64,000 bases of DNA from Megalopta genalis (lineage: Eukaryota; Arthropoda; Insecta; Hymenoptera; Halictidae), in assembly GCF_051020955.1 (NCBI RefSeq), contig NC_135013.1:34301302-34365301 (forward strand), given 5' to 3'. The position numbers and the translations under genes were made by a program. A model generated the notes under the pieces. It saw nothing but the letters and a program-made list of their open reading frames with translations. It made no database searches and had not been told where the DNA came from. Of this stretch, positions 27,201 to 36,556 are shown one piece after another; the first letter of the stretch is position 1; every line of letters begins with the position of its first letter.

Positions 27201-28438
27201 TGCGTTCTCCTAGCGAGTCTCCGCCTCCGATACCAGCTAACACGACCAAGGCGAAACGGCCAGATTCTCCGACCGCTTCGAAGAAGAACTCACCAATTTC
27301 CAGGAAGCACTCTCCAAGAGACAAATCCTACTCCAGATCACGTTCCAGATCCTACACGAGATCAGTATCCCCGGAGAAACGGTCTTCCAGATCTCCCAGA
27401 TGCCGATCAAGGTCGCCCTCGAGGGACAAAAAGTCGCGTTCTTTGTCAAGAAGCAAGAAGTCACCTACTCCTAGACATAGGTCACCCACGTCTCCATCAA
27501 AGTCCAAGAAGTCACCTAAGTCTCCAGCCAGGACGAAGAGGGTGACCAGATCACGATCTTCCTCGGAGTCAAAACACTCTGCATCCAGGTCGCCTTCGCA
27601 CTCCAAGAAGTCTCCCTCCCACTCGCCGGAGAAGTCCAGGTCCAGGAGCAGGACAAGGTCGTTGTCGAAGAGGTCCAGAAGCCGTTCTTTATCGAAGAAG
27701 TCGAGGAGCAGGTCGCTGTCCAAGAAATCACGGAGCAGATCGCTGTCGAAGAAGTCCAGGAGTAGATCCTTGTCGAAGAAGTCGAGGAGCAGATCAAGGT
27801 CATTGTCCAGGATATCGCGTGACAAAGAGAAAAGAAGTCGCAGCAGGAGCAGTTCGCGTTCTTCTTTAAGGTAAAATTCAATGAAATGCTGAAAAGTATT
27901 ATGAAATCATTTCTAGGTAGAGTTGCTTCGAAACGATTATGTTCTTCTTCCAGTTCAAGACACAGTCGTAGGAGTTTTTCTAGTTCATCAAGATCATCCA
28001 GCAGCGTCTCCAGCAGATCCTCCCGTTCGACATCTAGTTCTTCAGCTTCCAGCCGATCTCGATCCCCGTCTATACCGCGACGCCATGGTTCTCCAAGTTT
28101 CCTAGACAGGCGTCGAATCACGAGGTAGGTAGTCTGAGATCGGTAGCTTCGATGTCGTAGCGAGCTAATATTTCCAACACACAATGGCAAATTTTGTAAA
28201 TCCACTGCATCGGTCGTAGACACGTACATCTCTCTCAATCTGTTCAGTTTTCTTCCTCCTTTTTATTTTTTTGCATTTTGTTCTGATTTCTTTCGTCGAT
28301 ACATGAATCCGTTAAGAACATCGGAAGATTACCGGATACATTTATGAAACCTCTGATTTGTACTAATCTGATTGTTTAATCTAATGGCATTTTATGTTGT
28401 CCTACAGGGACAGATCAAGGGACAGGCATAGAAGATAA
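15238..28438 (+). CDS. Srrm234: Srrm234 splicing factor, standard 3' end
   Basis: Exons: 15238-15467, 15736-15840, 21922-22200, 24682-24807, 24885-24963, 25760-25815, 25900-27870, 27954-28124, 28408-28438. Every junction is phase-consistent and the total is 1015 aa. It is the invertebrate orthologue of vertebrate SRRM2/3/4, an SR-related nuclear matrix protein of the spliceosome. The N terminus MYNGIGLQTPRGSGTNG is the near-invariant SRRM2/Cwc21 start. The cwf21 domain spans about residues 50-110. REAFGISEFFVEGSSLDP matches the SRRM2 segment after it. Exons 3-6 are lysine-rich (KKKKKEKK). Exon 7 is a 657-codon RS domain with SPSESPPP motifs and a 27-bp tandem repeat (SRSLSKKSR). This form ends in RDRSRDRHRR. 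Intron 2 is 6 kb and GC-rich. The start is fixed by the conserved MYNGIGLQ. Confidence 0.93.
15841..21921. other. Srrm234 intron 2 (6 kb, with GC-rich core)
   Basis: The donor is AA|GTAAGT and the acceptor TTGTTGCAG, so the exon junction is clear. From about 16.5 to 21.2 kb the intron is much richer in GC and CpG than the exons around it. It holds several open frames (for example 16593-17414 on the minus strand, 273 codons) that do not resemble known proteins. An internal promoter or nested non-coding RNA is possible but not shown. No repeat with clear ends was found in it. Confidence 0.6.
22201..24681. other. Srrm234 intron 3
   Basis: AT-rich intron between AAG GAAAG|GTAAAA and TTTCCTAG. 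It contains an imperfect hairpin at 23123-23193 (CTATGGTA ... TACCATAG), TA-rich simple sequence near 24146-24170 and no conserved coding stretch. Confidence 0.6.
24964..25759. other. Srrm234 intron 5
   Basis: AT-rich intron between CATGAG|GTAGGA and TTCTTTTAG. Nothing coding is seen. A TA dinucleotide run lies near 25047-25060. Confidence 0.55.
27664..27800 (+). repeat. 27-bp coding tandem repeat in RS domain
   Basis: About five units of 27 bp encode the 9-residue repeat SRSLSKKSR. The DNA copies differ at synonymous sites (TCG/TCC/TCA, AGG/AGA). This suggests that the peptide is conserved while the units have drifted. RS repeats like this are phosphorylated by SR kinases and drive low-complexity interactions in speckles (family knowledge). 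Confidence 0.75.
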
Positions 28439-29654
28439 AGTTACGGCTTCGCACAGATGTTTCTATTACTTTCCTACAGTTTACATGTAGTTTAATTACG
28501 ATGCAATCGAGAGAGAGTTTTAATTTTTCTTTTCCCATGAACATCGGTAAACAGATATGCGTATACAAGGCGAAGATCAGTCCACCTGCTGATGCGAATA
28601 TTAGACTAATTATGGATCAATGAATAAATGCAACAATTTCATTTTTCTGGAAGTATCTCGTCGATTCTACCATTATATTATTATAAACTTTATCGCGTTA
28701 CAAACACGTTCTGTTTATAAAACATAATCAGTATAATCAAAGAATCCCGGTATTAATTAGTTTCACAGAGTAACTATACCTACTCTCTACCGTATCGAGA
28801 CACACACACACATACACATACACACCGATTTTATTTCAAGTACAGTCACGTTTGTATGATTTCTCTTCTCCTTACCTTCTTTCTTTTTATTTGTATCAGA
28901 TGCTTATCGAATTACAGACATTACAGTAGACGTAGCATGCGTGTATCCCCCCTCCCCCCGTATAAATTATTGTAAATTAAGCGTTTACAGTAGAGACCCC
29001 ATTTTATTTTATTGTCAATTCACAAATAAAATGTATTTACCGCTACCAAGCAAGCCTGGTTCTTTAGTTCGACGTTTCTTTTCTTTTTTTTGTAATATTT
29101 GCGAATCGTTTTTCTTTTTTTACCACTGCCTGCGTTGATAAAACAAGGTAAGTGACACCATTTTTATTTTGCACGCCGGTCCCATTTCATAGCATGGTTT
29201 ATTTCGCACGCTTCTATTATGATGTGATATATAGTGATTAGTGATACTAATGACACTGTTCAACACGCGTTTGAGTTTTCAAATTCATCAATTTTAAAAT
29301 TCTTAACTGTGAAAGTATCTTCTGCTTCAACATTAATAGAGATACGAAATACTATTAACTTGCACAATAGTATTCTGTGGTTTCTTTTGAATAAGATGAT
29401 ACCATTTAATAATACATACAGTATTAGAGTATGTATGTATTATTATATACATAGTAGTATGTATTATATACATATTATCAGTATGGAAATCAAATCACCT
29501 TATTCAGGGGAGTCTAGAATGAAAATTTGTTAAACAGTGGACTCGCTGAAAGTGCTCTCTAATGATTAACAAAGCGGGTTTGCCTGCGCGAATAATATTT
29601 CTAACAAATGTTGTTCTCGAGTTTTACCAGATTATTGATATCGACTAATTTTAG
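28125..29654 (+). promoter_or_regulatory. Srrm234 3'-end switch intron
   Basis: The donor at 28125 can join two last exons: 28408 (standard) or 29655 (eMIC). The interval 28439-29654 therefore serves both as 3' UTR of the short form and as intron of the eMIC form. An AATAAA at 28623-28628 suits the standard 3' end. The donor reads AG|GTAGGT, so unspliced RNA ends at once in AGG TAG, one residue after ITR. This arrangement fits regulation by alternative splicing and polyadenylation. Regulators cannot be read from the sequence. Confidence 0.6.
28623..28628 (+). terminator. Proximal poly(A) signal of Srrm234
   Basis: AATAAA 185 bases after the stop codon of the standard last exon. Use of this site would exclude the distal eMIC exon from the mRNA. 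It is assigned by position and consensus only. Confidence 0.45.
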
Positions 29655-29805
29655 TGCCAGGAAGCGACCAATTCCATATCACCGACCTACTCCGACACCA
29701 CCTTCTTCACCGAGTAGCTCAGATAGCAGCAGACATAGTAATTGGTCAAGTCCGAGTCACCGATCAAGTTGTTCCCCGAGTCGGAGTCCATCGTACACGC
29801 GTTGA
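29655..29805 (+). CDS. Srrm234: Alternative last exon encoding the eMIC domain
   Basis: The acceptor ACTAATTTTAG precedes T GCC AGG AAG. Joined to 28124 (ACG AG|T) it reads GSPSFLDRRRITSARKRPIP, then YHRPTPTPPSSP and a Ser-rich tail ending SPSYTR. This closely matches the eMIC domain at the C terminus of vertebrate SRRM3/SRRM4 (SPSFMEPRRITSARKRPIPY, from memory). That domain is necessary and sufficient for inclusion of neural microexons. The eMIC isoform would be 1055 aa. In invertebrates one Srrm234 gene yields eMIC and non-eMIC proteins through alternative last exons, with the eMIC form neural; this locus shows that layout. The invariant core lies across the splice junction, so the call needs both exons and both fit in phase. 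Confidence 0.88.
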
Positions 29806-31951
29806 ATCGACTTGCAGCGAATCCTTAAAAGACATTCGACGTTCCTCTCACGTGTCAGATTTGGAATGGTGCGGTTCACCAAAGATTCTCTGATGCTTTT
29901 TCTAACAGTTCTGCTGCATTGCGCCGTGTCATGTCCATGAATTAATACTGTTCACCTACGGTAGGAAGCATGATTTTAAAGGGATGCAGGCGCCGACAGG
30001 GCCGTTCTAAAAGTTTGGTGCATGATCTTTTAAGTCTGTATAAAAATATTAATACGCATTTACACCTCTGATCTCGTGACTAAAAATAATAATACTCATC
30101 GATGGTGGTTCACCGTTAGTTTTCAGTATTAGTACATGTATCATTCGGAATAGACTTTTCTTGTCGAACAATGCTAAATTTCTACAAATCTTGTTTCACG
30201 TAGAAAACAAGAGCAGAGATGTTTTACAATTAACCGTTAGGTATTCTCTCCAGACACCAGGAAACGAAGTCAGAATTTTAGTCAATTAATCTTGTTCCTT
30301 TTTGATTTCACGGATTCGGACTGAATTTCTAATTCATACCTGTACAAGAGAAACCAAAGAGGATATTTTAATAATATAACTAGGGACAACGTTTTTTAAT
30401 ACGATCGTTTTTTCGAAAGGTTATCATATTACCTGTGGTTTTACGTTGTCCAGCAATCGTTAGAGTTTTAAGTCTTCGCGTGATGATGTTCTTTACAAAC
30501 TTACATCCACCTGAGTACTTAAGCAATAAGGAGGCAATGATGATTAACCGGGTGTCATTAACTGTGTTGATTGCAGCTTTTTCAGATCTCACATTAGTAT
30601 TATTATTATATTCGATAGCTATTATTTATTTACTCATTTAAGACTACTCTAGTAGTTCCATGTGCGCGTGATTATTTGATCATGTAATTGTTTGTTATAC
30701 AAACACCAGCTAGTCAAATTTTTAGACATTCCATTAATGGTGAGACAAAAGAACCACTAGCATCCTTTGATCAATTTCTTGCGGATTAGCAACGGAAGTT
30801 TTAGTGCAATGTTCTACAACCTGTTCCTTTTGTATATAGACATTTTTAATGTGCATAACTATGCTAGTACTTTGCTCATATTTACTTTTCATTCTTTATA
30901 TCGCGACGTCCAAGAAATTGTATATTTATTTATACACTTATTTATTTTTTAACTTATTTATTTATTTAATGATATTATCATTTGCTAGTCATTCGTCGAC
31001 TTTAACGACAAGAAAAAAAAGTGTAAAAGTGAAGTTAAAACTTTTAAACTTTCCTTTACTTGCAATACTCAATTTACCTAAATACTAGTCAGAACGTTTT
31101 TTTCTTGGCTATAAGGCCAGGCAGCATACAAAAAGACATAATTAGACATAATTAGTCTTGATTATTCAAAGTTAAGTCTTGAGGATGTATGTATAGGGTT
31201 AAACGTCATATTTGGAAAGTCTACGTTGTTTATAATTAGAAAGGGAAAACTACATAGAACCTAGCTCTCGCATAATGACTGAGTCAGTTTTATTAAAAAA
31301 AAAAGTCGTCAATCGCTATGGTGTCGCAATGTTGACCTTGCATCGATGCATATCTAATGAAGGGAATATTGAAAAATGAATGTACATTTATCACGAAATA
31401 TTTGTTTCATAGAATTAGGACTATCGAGGAAAATTTTTCGAGTATTGATTTCACTGCATGAACAAAAGAATTTGTTAGAATTTGCCCACCATGGCTCTTG
31501 ACTGATTTATTATTCATAATTTACAGTCATCGAATGTTACCATCGTTGAAATGGAAAAAATTCTGATTATATCTGTAATATACTCTGTATTGTTGTTGTG
31601 TGATTAAATCAAAAAGCTTGAAACAATGGAATCATTTCCCCTAAAATATTTTTGGTATTTAATTTATTATTTGGATATTTATAAACCCAACATTTTCTCA
31701 TGTTATTTAACACTAGAACTACCAAGCACCAAATGCAAAATCTTCACAGTCTTCCCAAAACTTACAGACTTTTGGCAGTTTCAGCGTTAAGATTATAAAA
31801 GAATCTATGAAAACATTTGTATGAATACAATTATCCTTATATTAGAATTAACTTATATATACACTATTTTCGTACAAAATATGTTTCCTTAAATAAATGT
31901 GGTCCCGTTCAACTTGTTGCCCCAAAAGTGCTAAACTTACTTTACTAAATT
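29806..31951. other. AT-rich intergenic / 3' UTRs
   Basis: This holds the 3' UTR of the eMIC isoform, intergenic sequence and the 3' UTR of the PXMP2-like gene on the other strand. No credible coding frame. One 84-bp TTAA-flanked element lies at 31707-31790. Confidence 0.5.
31707..31790. mobile_element. Tiny TTAA-flanked MITE
   Basis: The ends are inverted: TTAACACTAGAACTACCAAG on the left and the complement of TTAACGCTGAAACTGCCAAA on the right. Both carry TTAA, the target site of piggyBac-superfamily transposons. At 84 bp it has no coding capacity, so it is a non-autonomous derivative. Confidence 0.5.
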
Positions 31952-32835
31952 TTACTTTCTCATTCCTTTCTTTTTCTCTTGTCTCGATCTTTGCTGTGCG
32001 AGGTATATAACCCATAGGAAGCCGATCAAATTTACAACTAACACGCGTAACTGAAATAAAATCCAAATATTAATTCTCAGAGTATAGGACATACCAATCT
32101 TTAAATAACCATTCGATAGAAACTGGAACATACCACTGGTGGTACATATTTGATGTTTATAAACTGTAGCAACGTTAAGTATTTTAAATTTGCAGAGAGT
32201 ACTGGCCAGTATAATCTCTTCATCTGTTTCACAGCATCTTTGCTCGCATTACCCTAAAAACAAAATTAGAATATTAATTATATTAAAAATAGCAATATTT
32301 GTACGGAGAACCAAAAGATTTACCTCGAAGAGAGCTAACATATATAATGTTAAAGCTTGATAACATGGCGTATACAAGCATCTTTCTATCAACAAAAGTA
32401 AAAGAGGATTCCTCACGATAGGATGTATAAATTGGTAAAAATAATGTGGGATAGGGCCTCCAAAGAATAATCTATAAAAGTAAAATATCATTCAATGGTA
32501 TCAGATTCAAATTAATTAGAAAATATACATTATAATTGGATGGGCCTTACCCAAATAGTCCATAGACAACTACATTCTCCCCATTGACGAATTTCGCCCC
32601 TGAAATTTTTTGCGACACGATATTTCCTAGAGATGCGATAATGCAGCTAAAAATGAAGGAACACTTGTAAAATATATTCTGTATATCGTTTCCAATTTGT
32701 TACTTATTCTCCGTAATAATTCAAAACATTAATATACCTGGTGATTGCTTTTGTTTTCACTGGACTGTTATACAGACGCTCGAAATAAGCACTAGTAAGT
32801 TGAAGTATTAAGTCCATCGGTTTAGACAGAGCCAT
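31952..32835 (-). CDS. PXMP2: PXMP2-like peroxisomal membrane protein (Mpv17 family)
   Basis: Five exons: 32738-32835, 32551-32646, 32324-32471, 32134-32253, 31952-32050. The phases agree and give 186 aa, against about 195 aa in vertebrate PXMP2. The family forms channel-like four-helix proteins of peroxisomal or mitochondrial inner membranes. PXMP2 makes a pore for small solutes in the peroxisomal membrane. The protein starts MALSKPMDLILQLTSAYFER, then TKAITSCIIASLGNIVSQKI (the Mpv17-type first helix). YGLFGLFFGGPIPHYFYQFI is the family's GP.xHxWY-like segment. A hydrophobic segment LYWPVLSANLKYLTLLQFIN and FLWVIYLAQQ follow, with a basic tail KKKGMRK. The long tail and start resemble PXMP2 more than Mpv17, but placement within the family rests on recollection. 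It is divergent to the UPF0390 gene. Confidence 0.88.
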
Positions 32836-35168
32836 TGTTACGATTCTACTTATTTAAGCGTATTATCCAACGAATTAACGAAGATAGATCAATAAATAAA
32901 AATGATCTATCGTGCACGAAAAAATTCTTCCAGGAACGGATTCGCCGACAACGTTGCTATATGTATAACTCTTATGTACAACGTACACAAGTTTAATTAA
33001 TATTGCAAGTCATTACATTAATCTTTACATACTTAATTCAAAGATAAAATTATAATGATCTACCACATCCTTGAAAATATTATCGCAACGGAACAACGTT
33101 CGATGTACAATATGGCACGTTTTTTTTGTTGTTTTCTGATTTAAGAGTTTCAAAATTTGTATGCAGCTATTACGTTCGATAAATTGAACGTGGCGCAGCA
33201 ACGAGATAGTCTGCAGAAAAGGAAATATATACCTATATAGTACATAATTCCATATTGCATACTGTTACATCACGTGATTCAACAAAAATTAGTATTGAAA
33301 ACAAAACTCCTTTCCTATTAGTTATACAGTAGAATTCTCATTATCTGGAACGTTCGAAATCAATACGGTGCAGTAAAAATTATTTCGCTTTTTCTAGAAA
33401 TTGCTATTTACTTTCGTGTAGTTTAAAATACGATCTATGAACAATTGAAAGAAAGTTTGCAATTGCAAATTACAATATGACTAGTAATTGTAAGTATCTT
33501 AGCAATTGGTGGCTGAAAATTAACGATTTTTCAATTCATGATTTTTCAAAAAACAGCCCATTTATGAACTACGAAACACTATCGCCATATAGCGGCAGAT
33601 GTCCGAAGTAAATCTCCATGACAAGCATATAATGGAGGGAAAAATGCTATCTATGACAAAATTAGGGCATAAAAAAGTAAACCAAGTACACAGGATTGTT
33701 CAGGAGAATCTATTGTATCAATAACATGTAAAAAACCAAATTACAATACTATAAAATATAATGAATTGTTCTTTTAAGTTTGATGAATTATTATGTTAAT
33801 TAATTGTGATTTGCGATATTGTAATCGGTGTTTTTACATAATATCGATGCAATAGACACTCTTGAATAGTTCTGTGTCATTTGTTTAGTTTTTTATGCCC
33901 TGATTTTGGTATAATTAATGTTTTTAAGCAATCCTGCATTATGCATATGCGGGCGATGGTGGTGCCTCTTGTGGTGAAAAAGTGAAGCTGAATTCGAGGT
34001 CCGTACAGCGCCAATTAGTCGGTGGCAAAACGCTCAAACTGCTAGCCAAATTACCAACAGTTGACTTTGGCTAACAGTTTGAGCGTTTTGCCACTGTACT
34101 AATTGGCGCTGAACAAACCTCGGATAAGCTTCACTTTTCCTCCGCAAGAGGCGCCTCGATCGTCTACGTGTGCACAATGCAGGGCCGCTTAGAAACATTG
34201 ATTACAGCAAAATTATGCAATTGAAAAGTAAACCGAGGGCATCAAATTGTTAAGAAGAATCTGCTGCATCGATATCGTGCAATAACAACAAATAACAACA
34301 TTGCAATAGTTAGCATAATAGTTAAACAAACTTTCAAAGTGCAATTTAATTATGTTTTCGCAACGTTGTTATCTGTTTTTGTATACAGTATGGACACGAT
34401 AGATTATCGTGAATAGTTTTGTACCCTTGGTTTAGTTTTTTTTATGCCCTAATTTTGCCATAATTAATTAACTCGAATTATCCAAATTACCGACAGTGGA
34501 TTTTGTCTAATTGTCGCACATATTTATTGTAATGCACCGATGTCGCCACAAGTCCTTTCGATTGGTCTGTATGTCGTCTTTATGTAGTCTGTACAGAAAA
34601 ATGAATTATTAATTAGCTAGTACAGTAACCAACAGTAACGAAGAGAAGCTCGCAAGCACTTTCAAGTGATACGTAATAATAAACGTTTGGTAGGTTCGTA
34701 GTGCTCGTCGAGTACGCCATTATTTCCATTTAAGTGTTGATAGTTAATAATTTATAAACTATTAACTGCAAACTTGCGCGTATCCAATTCGGTGAGCTAT
34801 TTTTATATGAAAAATTGATGATTGTTAATTAATAACTTGGTCCGGGATAAAATGGAAGACTTACAACTGTGCTAGAACATTTTCACAATACGCGCATATT
34901 GCGTATTGTGAAAACATTTCTTACACATTTAAAAATAGATTGTTTTTATATTTTACGTCGCGTCCCTTAATTTGTCACGCAATAAACATAAATAAATTCG
35001 GTTTTGCGTATAGGACACCTTCAAAAATCCCAGTAAGAGTCACGTGGTTTTGTTTTTATGGTACCTGTACTCGCTGTGTACAAAGCGTAGACAAGGTTAG
35101 ATTGTGTACGCCAATAGGTATACGCACGTGTTTTTTGTTTTTAACATAATATTGTTAACAGTTTCGAA
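32836..35168. other. Intergenic region with large foldback
   Basis: This interval separates the divergent PXMP2-like and UPF0390 genes. It contains a compound repeat at 33655-34459. The rest is AT-rich, and no coding frame is credible. Promoters should lie at both ends, but I see no distinct box. Confidence 0.5.
33655..34459. mobile_element. Compound foldback: MITE - hairpin - MITE
   Basis: Two related ~255-bp units (33655-33909 and 34206-34459) flank a ~290-bp hairpin (33912-34203). Each outer unit starts near CAAAATTAGGGCAT (degraded in the second) and ends near ATGCCCT(A/G)ATTTT, so each has its own inverted termini. The hairpin arms are about 130-140 bp. The left arm contains GTGGCAAAACGCTCAAACTG and the right arm carries its complement. 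No protein is encoded. The order suggests an element inserted into, or duplicated around, another. Confidence 0.7.
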
Positions 35169-35333
35169 ATGGCCCAAGGAAAAATAAAAGTGAAGTCCAA
35201 GCTGCCTCCTTCGACGAAGGGAAAAGCCAAGGAGAAAAGTAAGAAGAAAGGCCCGGCTGTTCAACGCAGAAATAGTAAGTGATATTTACGTTGCAGTTGT
35301 TTATATTAACAATGTTAGTTAGTGAGAATAAAC

Positions 35334-35368
<35 letters not shown>

Positions 35369-35605
35369 TCTCACTGTTAGTGAGAATAAATGAATAATAA
35401 TAAGACGAATTTTTTTGTGTATGTAAATTCTTTCATAGATGCACCAATTCAGCCAAAGAAGAAGAAGCTCGAAGATGCACACAAGTTGAAGCAGATGATT
35501 ACCAGAACAGTCAATAAGGCAATGGAGGATGAATTGCGAGAGAAAGCTTTGGATGGGAAAAAGTCCCTCACTAAAAAGGAGCCCGCTGCTAAACGTAAAA
35601 AATAA
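35169..35605 (+). CDS. UPF0390 family small basic protein (C19orf53-like)
   Basis: Two exons, 35169-35274 and 35439-35605, join in phase 1 (A|AT) to give 90 aa. The protein is extremely lysine-rich. MAQGKIKVKSKLPPSTKGKA at the N terminus and APIQPKKKKLEDAHKLKQMI in the middle match UPF0390 (human C19orf53, Leydig cell tumour 10 kDa protein). The middle resembles its IAPKKARVVQQQKLKK segment, followed by an arginine/lysine tail. No enzymatic domain or membrane segment is present. The function is not established; the composition suggests a nuclear or nucleolar RNA- or ribosome-associated role. The intron has an AAT microsatellite. The gene is convergent with Myo61F, with 0.95 kb between stop codons. 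Confidence 0.85.
35334..35368. repeat. (AAT)n microsatellite
   Basis: About eleven AAT units in the single intron of the UPF0390 gene, flanked by a partial duplication (TTAGTGAGAATAAA) on both sides. Confidence 0.85.
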
Positions 35606-36556
35606 TTCAGCGCTTTGTTTGTATTTTAATGTTAAGGAAGTGTTACTTTCTTTCTTTGTCTCGGAGTATTAATAATAGATAAGATTAAGGTATCTGTACA
35701 TAAAGTTTTGTATAATATGTACAAAGAAAAATAAAAGATATCTTACATTTTACAATTAAATCGTTCTTTCTTTATTTTAAATAAATATTACTATTAAATA
35801 AGAGCAATAATATAAGAATGAAGAAACCAAATGTTTTACTGTATTTTCGGTGAATAGAGTAATGCTGTTTTTTAAAAATATTTTACACAAATAATAGACG
35901 AGCAAAGCAAGACTCATATTCAAAATTGGCTTCCAGAATAAGGACACGTAACACAAAAAAAGATTAATAAAATCCACTCATTTTGTTTACGACCGAAGGG
36001 TTATTAGTTTAATTCTATGTTGTCAATATTCCATAAGATAATTCTGAACATAAAATATTATTGATGGCACAGTGACTTATATAATATAAATATAGAAAAA
36101 GGGAAATATTTCTTTCTTTTTTTTCAATGCACCCGGAAGATATCCGATAATAAATTATTTTCTTGTGCGATTAGCTGACGATTTTTCATAGAAGGCACTG
36201 ACTTTTTTCACTGTTAAGTGATCCCATGCTACTTGCAAAAACGATCCATTTTGCAGGCAATTCGCTAATTATAAAAATAAACATTATCTCACACAGTATT
36301 TTACAAACTGACATTGTTTAACAAGGTACAAAACGGCGAGTGTTATTTAACAAATTTACTAAATTTCAATATATTATCTCTTCTTAACGATCTTCCGTTC
36401 TAGATCACAAGCCTGCCCGTAAACTTCCCATGCTGAACACATCCTTCTAAGTACATAATAATTTTTCCGTTTTAAAATTTCATCGAGATATTATGGAGAT
36501 GCCACCTAGAATATTACACGTGAATACAAGCCGCGAGAATCATTACCTCAATTATT
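35606..36556. other. Convergent 3' UTR region
   Basis: AT-rich interval between the stop codons of the UPF0390 gene (+) and Myo61F (-). AATAAA at 35730-35735 is a good poly(A) signal for the plus-strand gene. The rest is probably 3' UTR of Myo61F. No coding frame. Confidence 0.55.
35730..35735 (+). terminator. Poly(A) signal of UPF0390 gene
   Basis: AATAAA about 125 bases after the stop codon. A suitable distance and the canonical hexamer. Confidence 0.5.

Noticed and set aside
26467..27825. Long minus-strand frames opposite Srrm234 exon 7
   Set aside because: They are antisense shadows of the RS domain: the Ser/Arg codons seldom give stops on the other strand.
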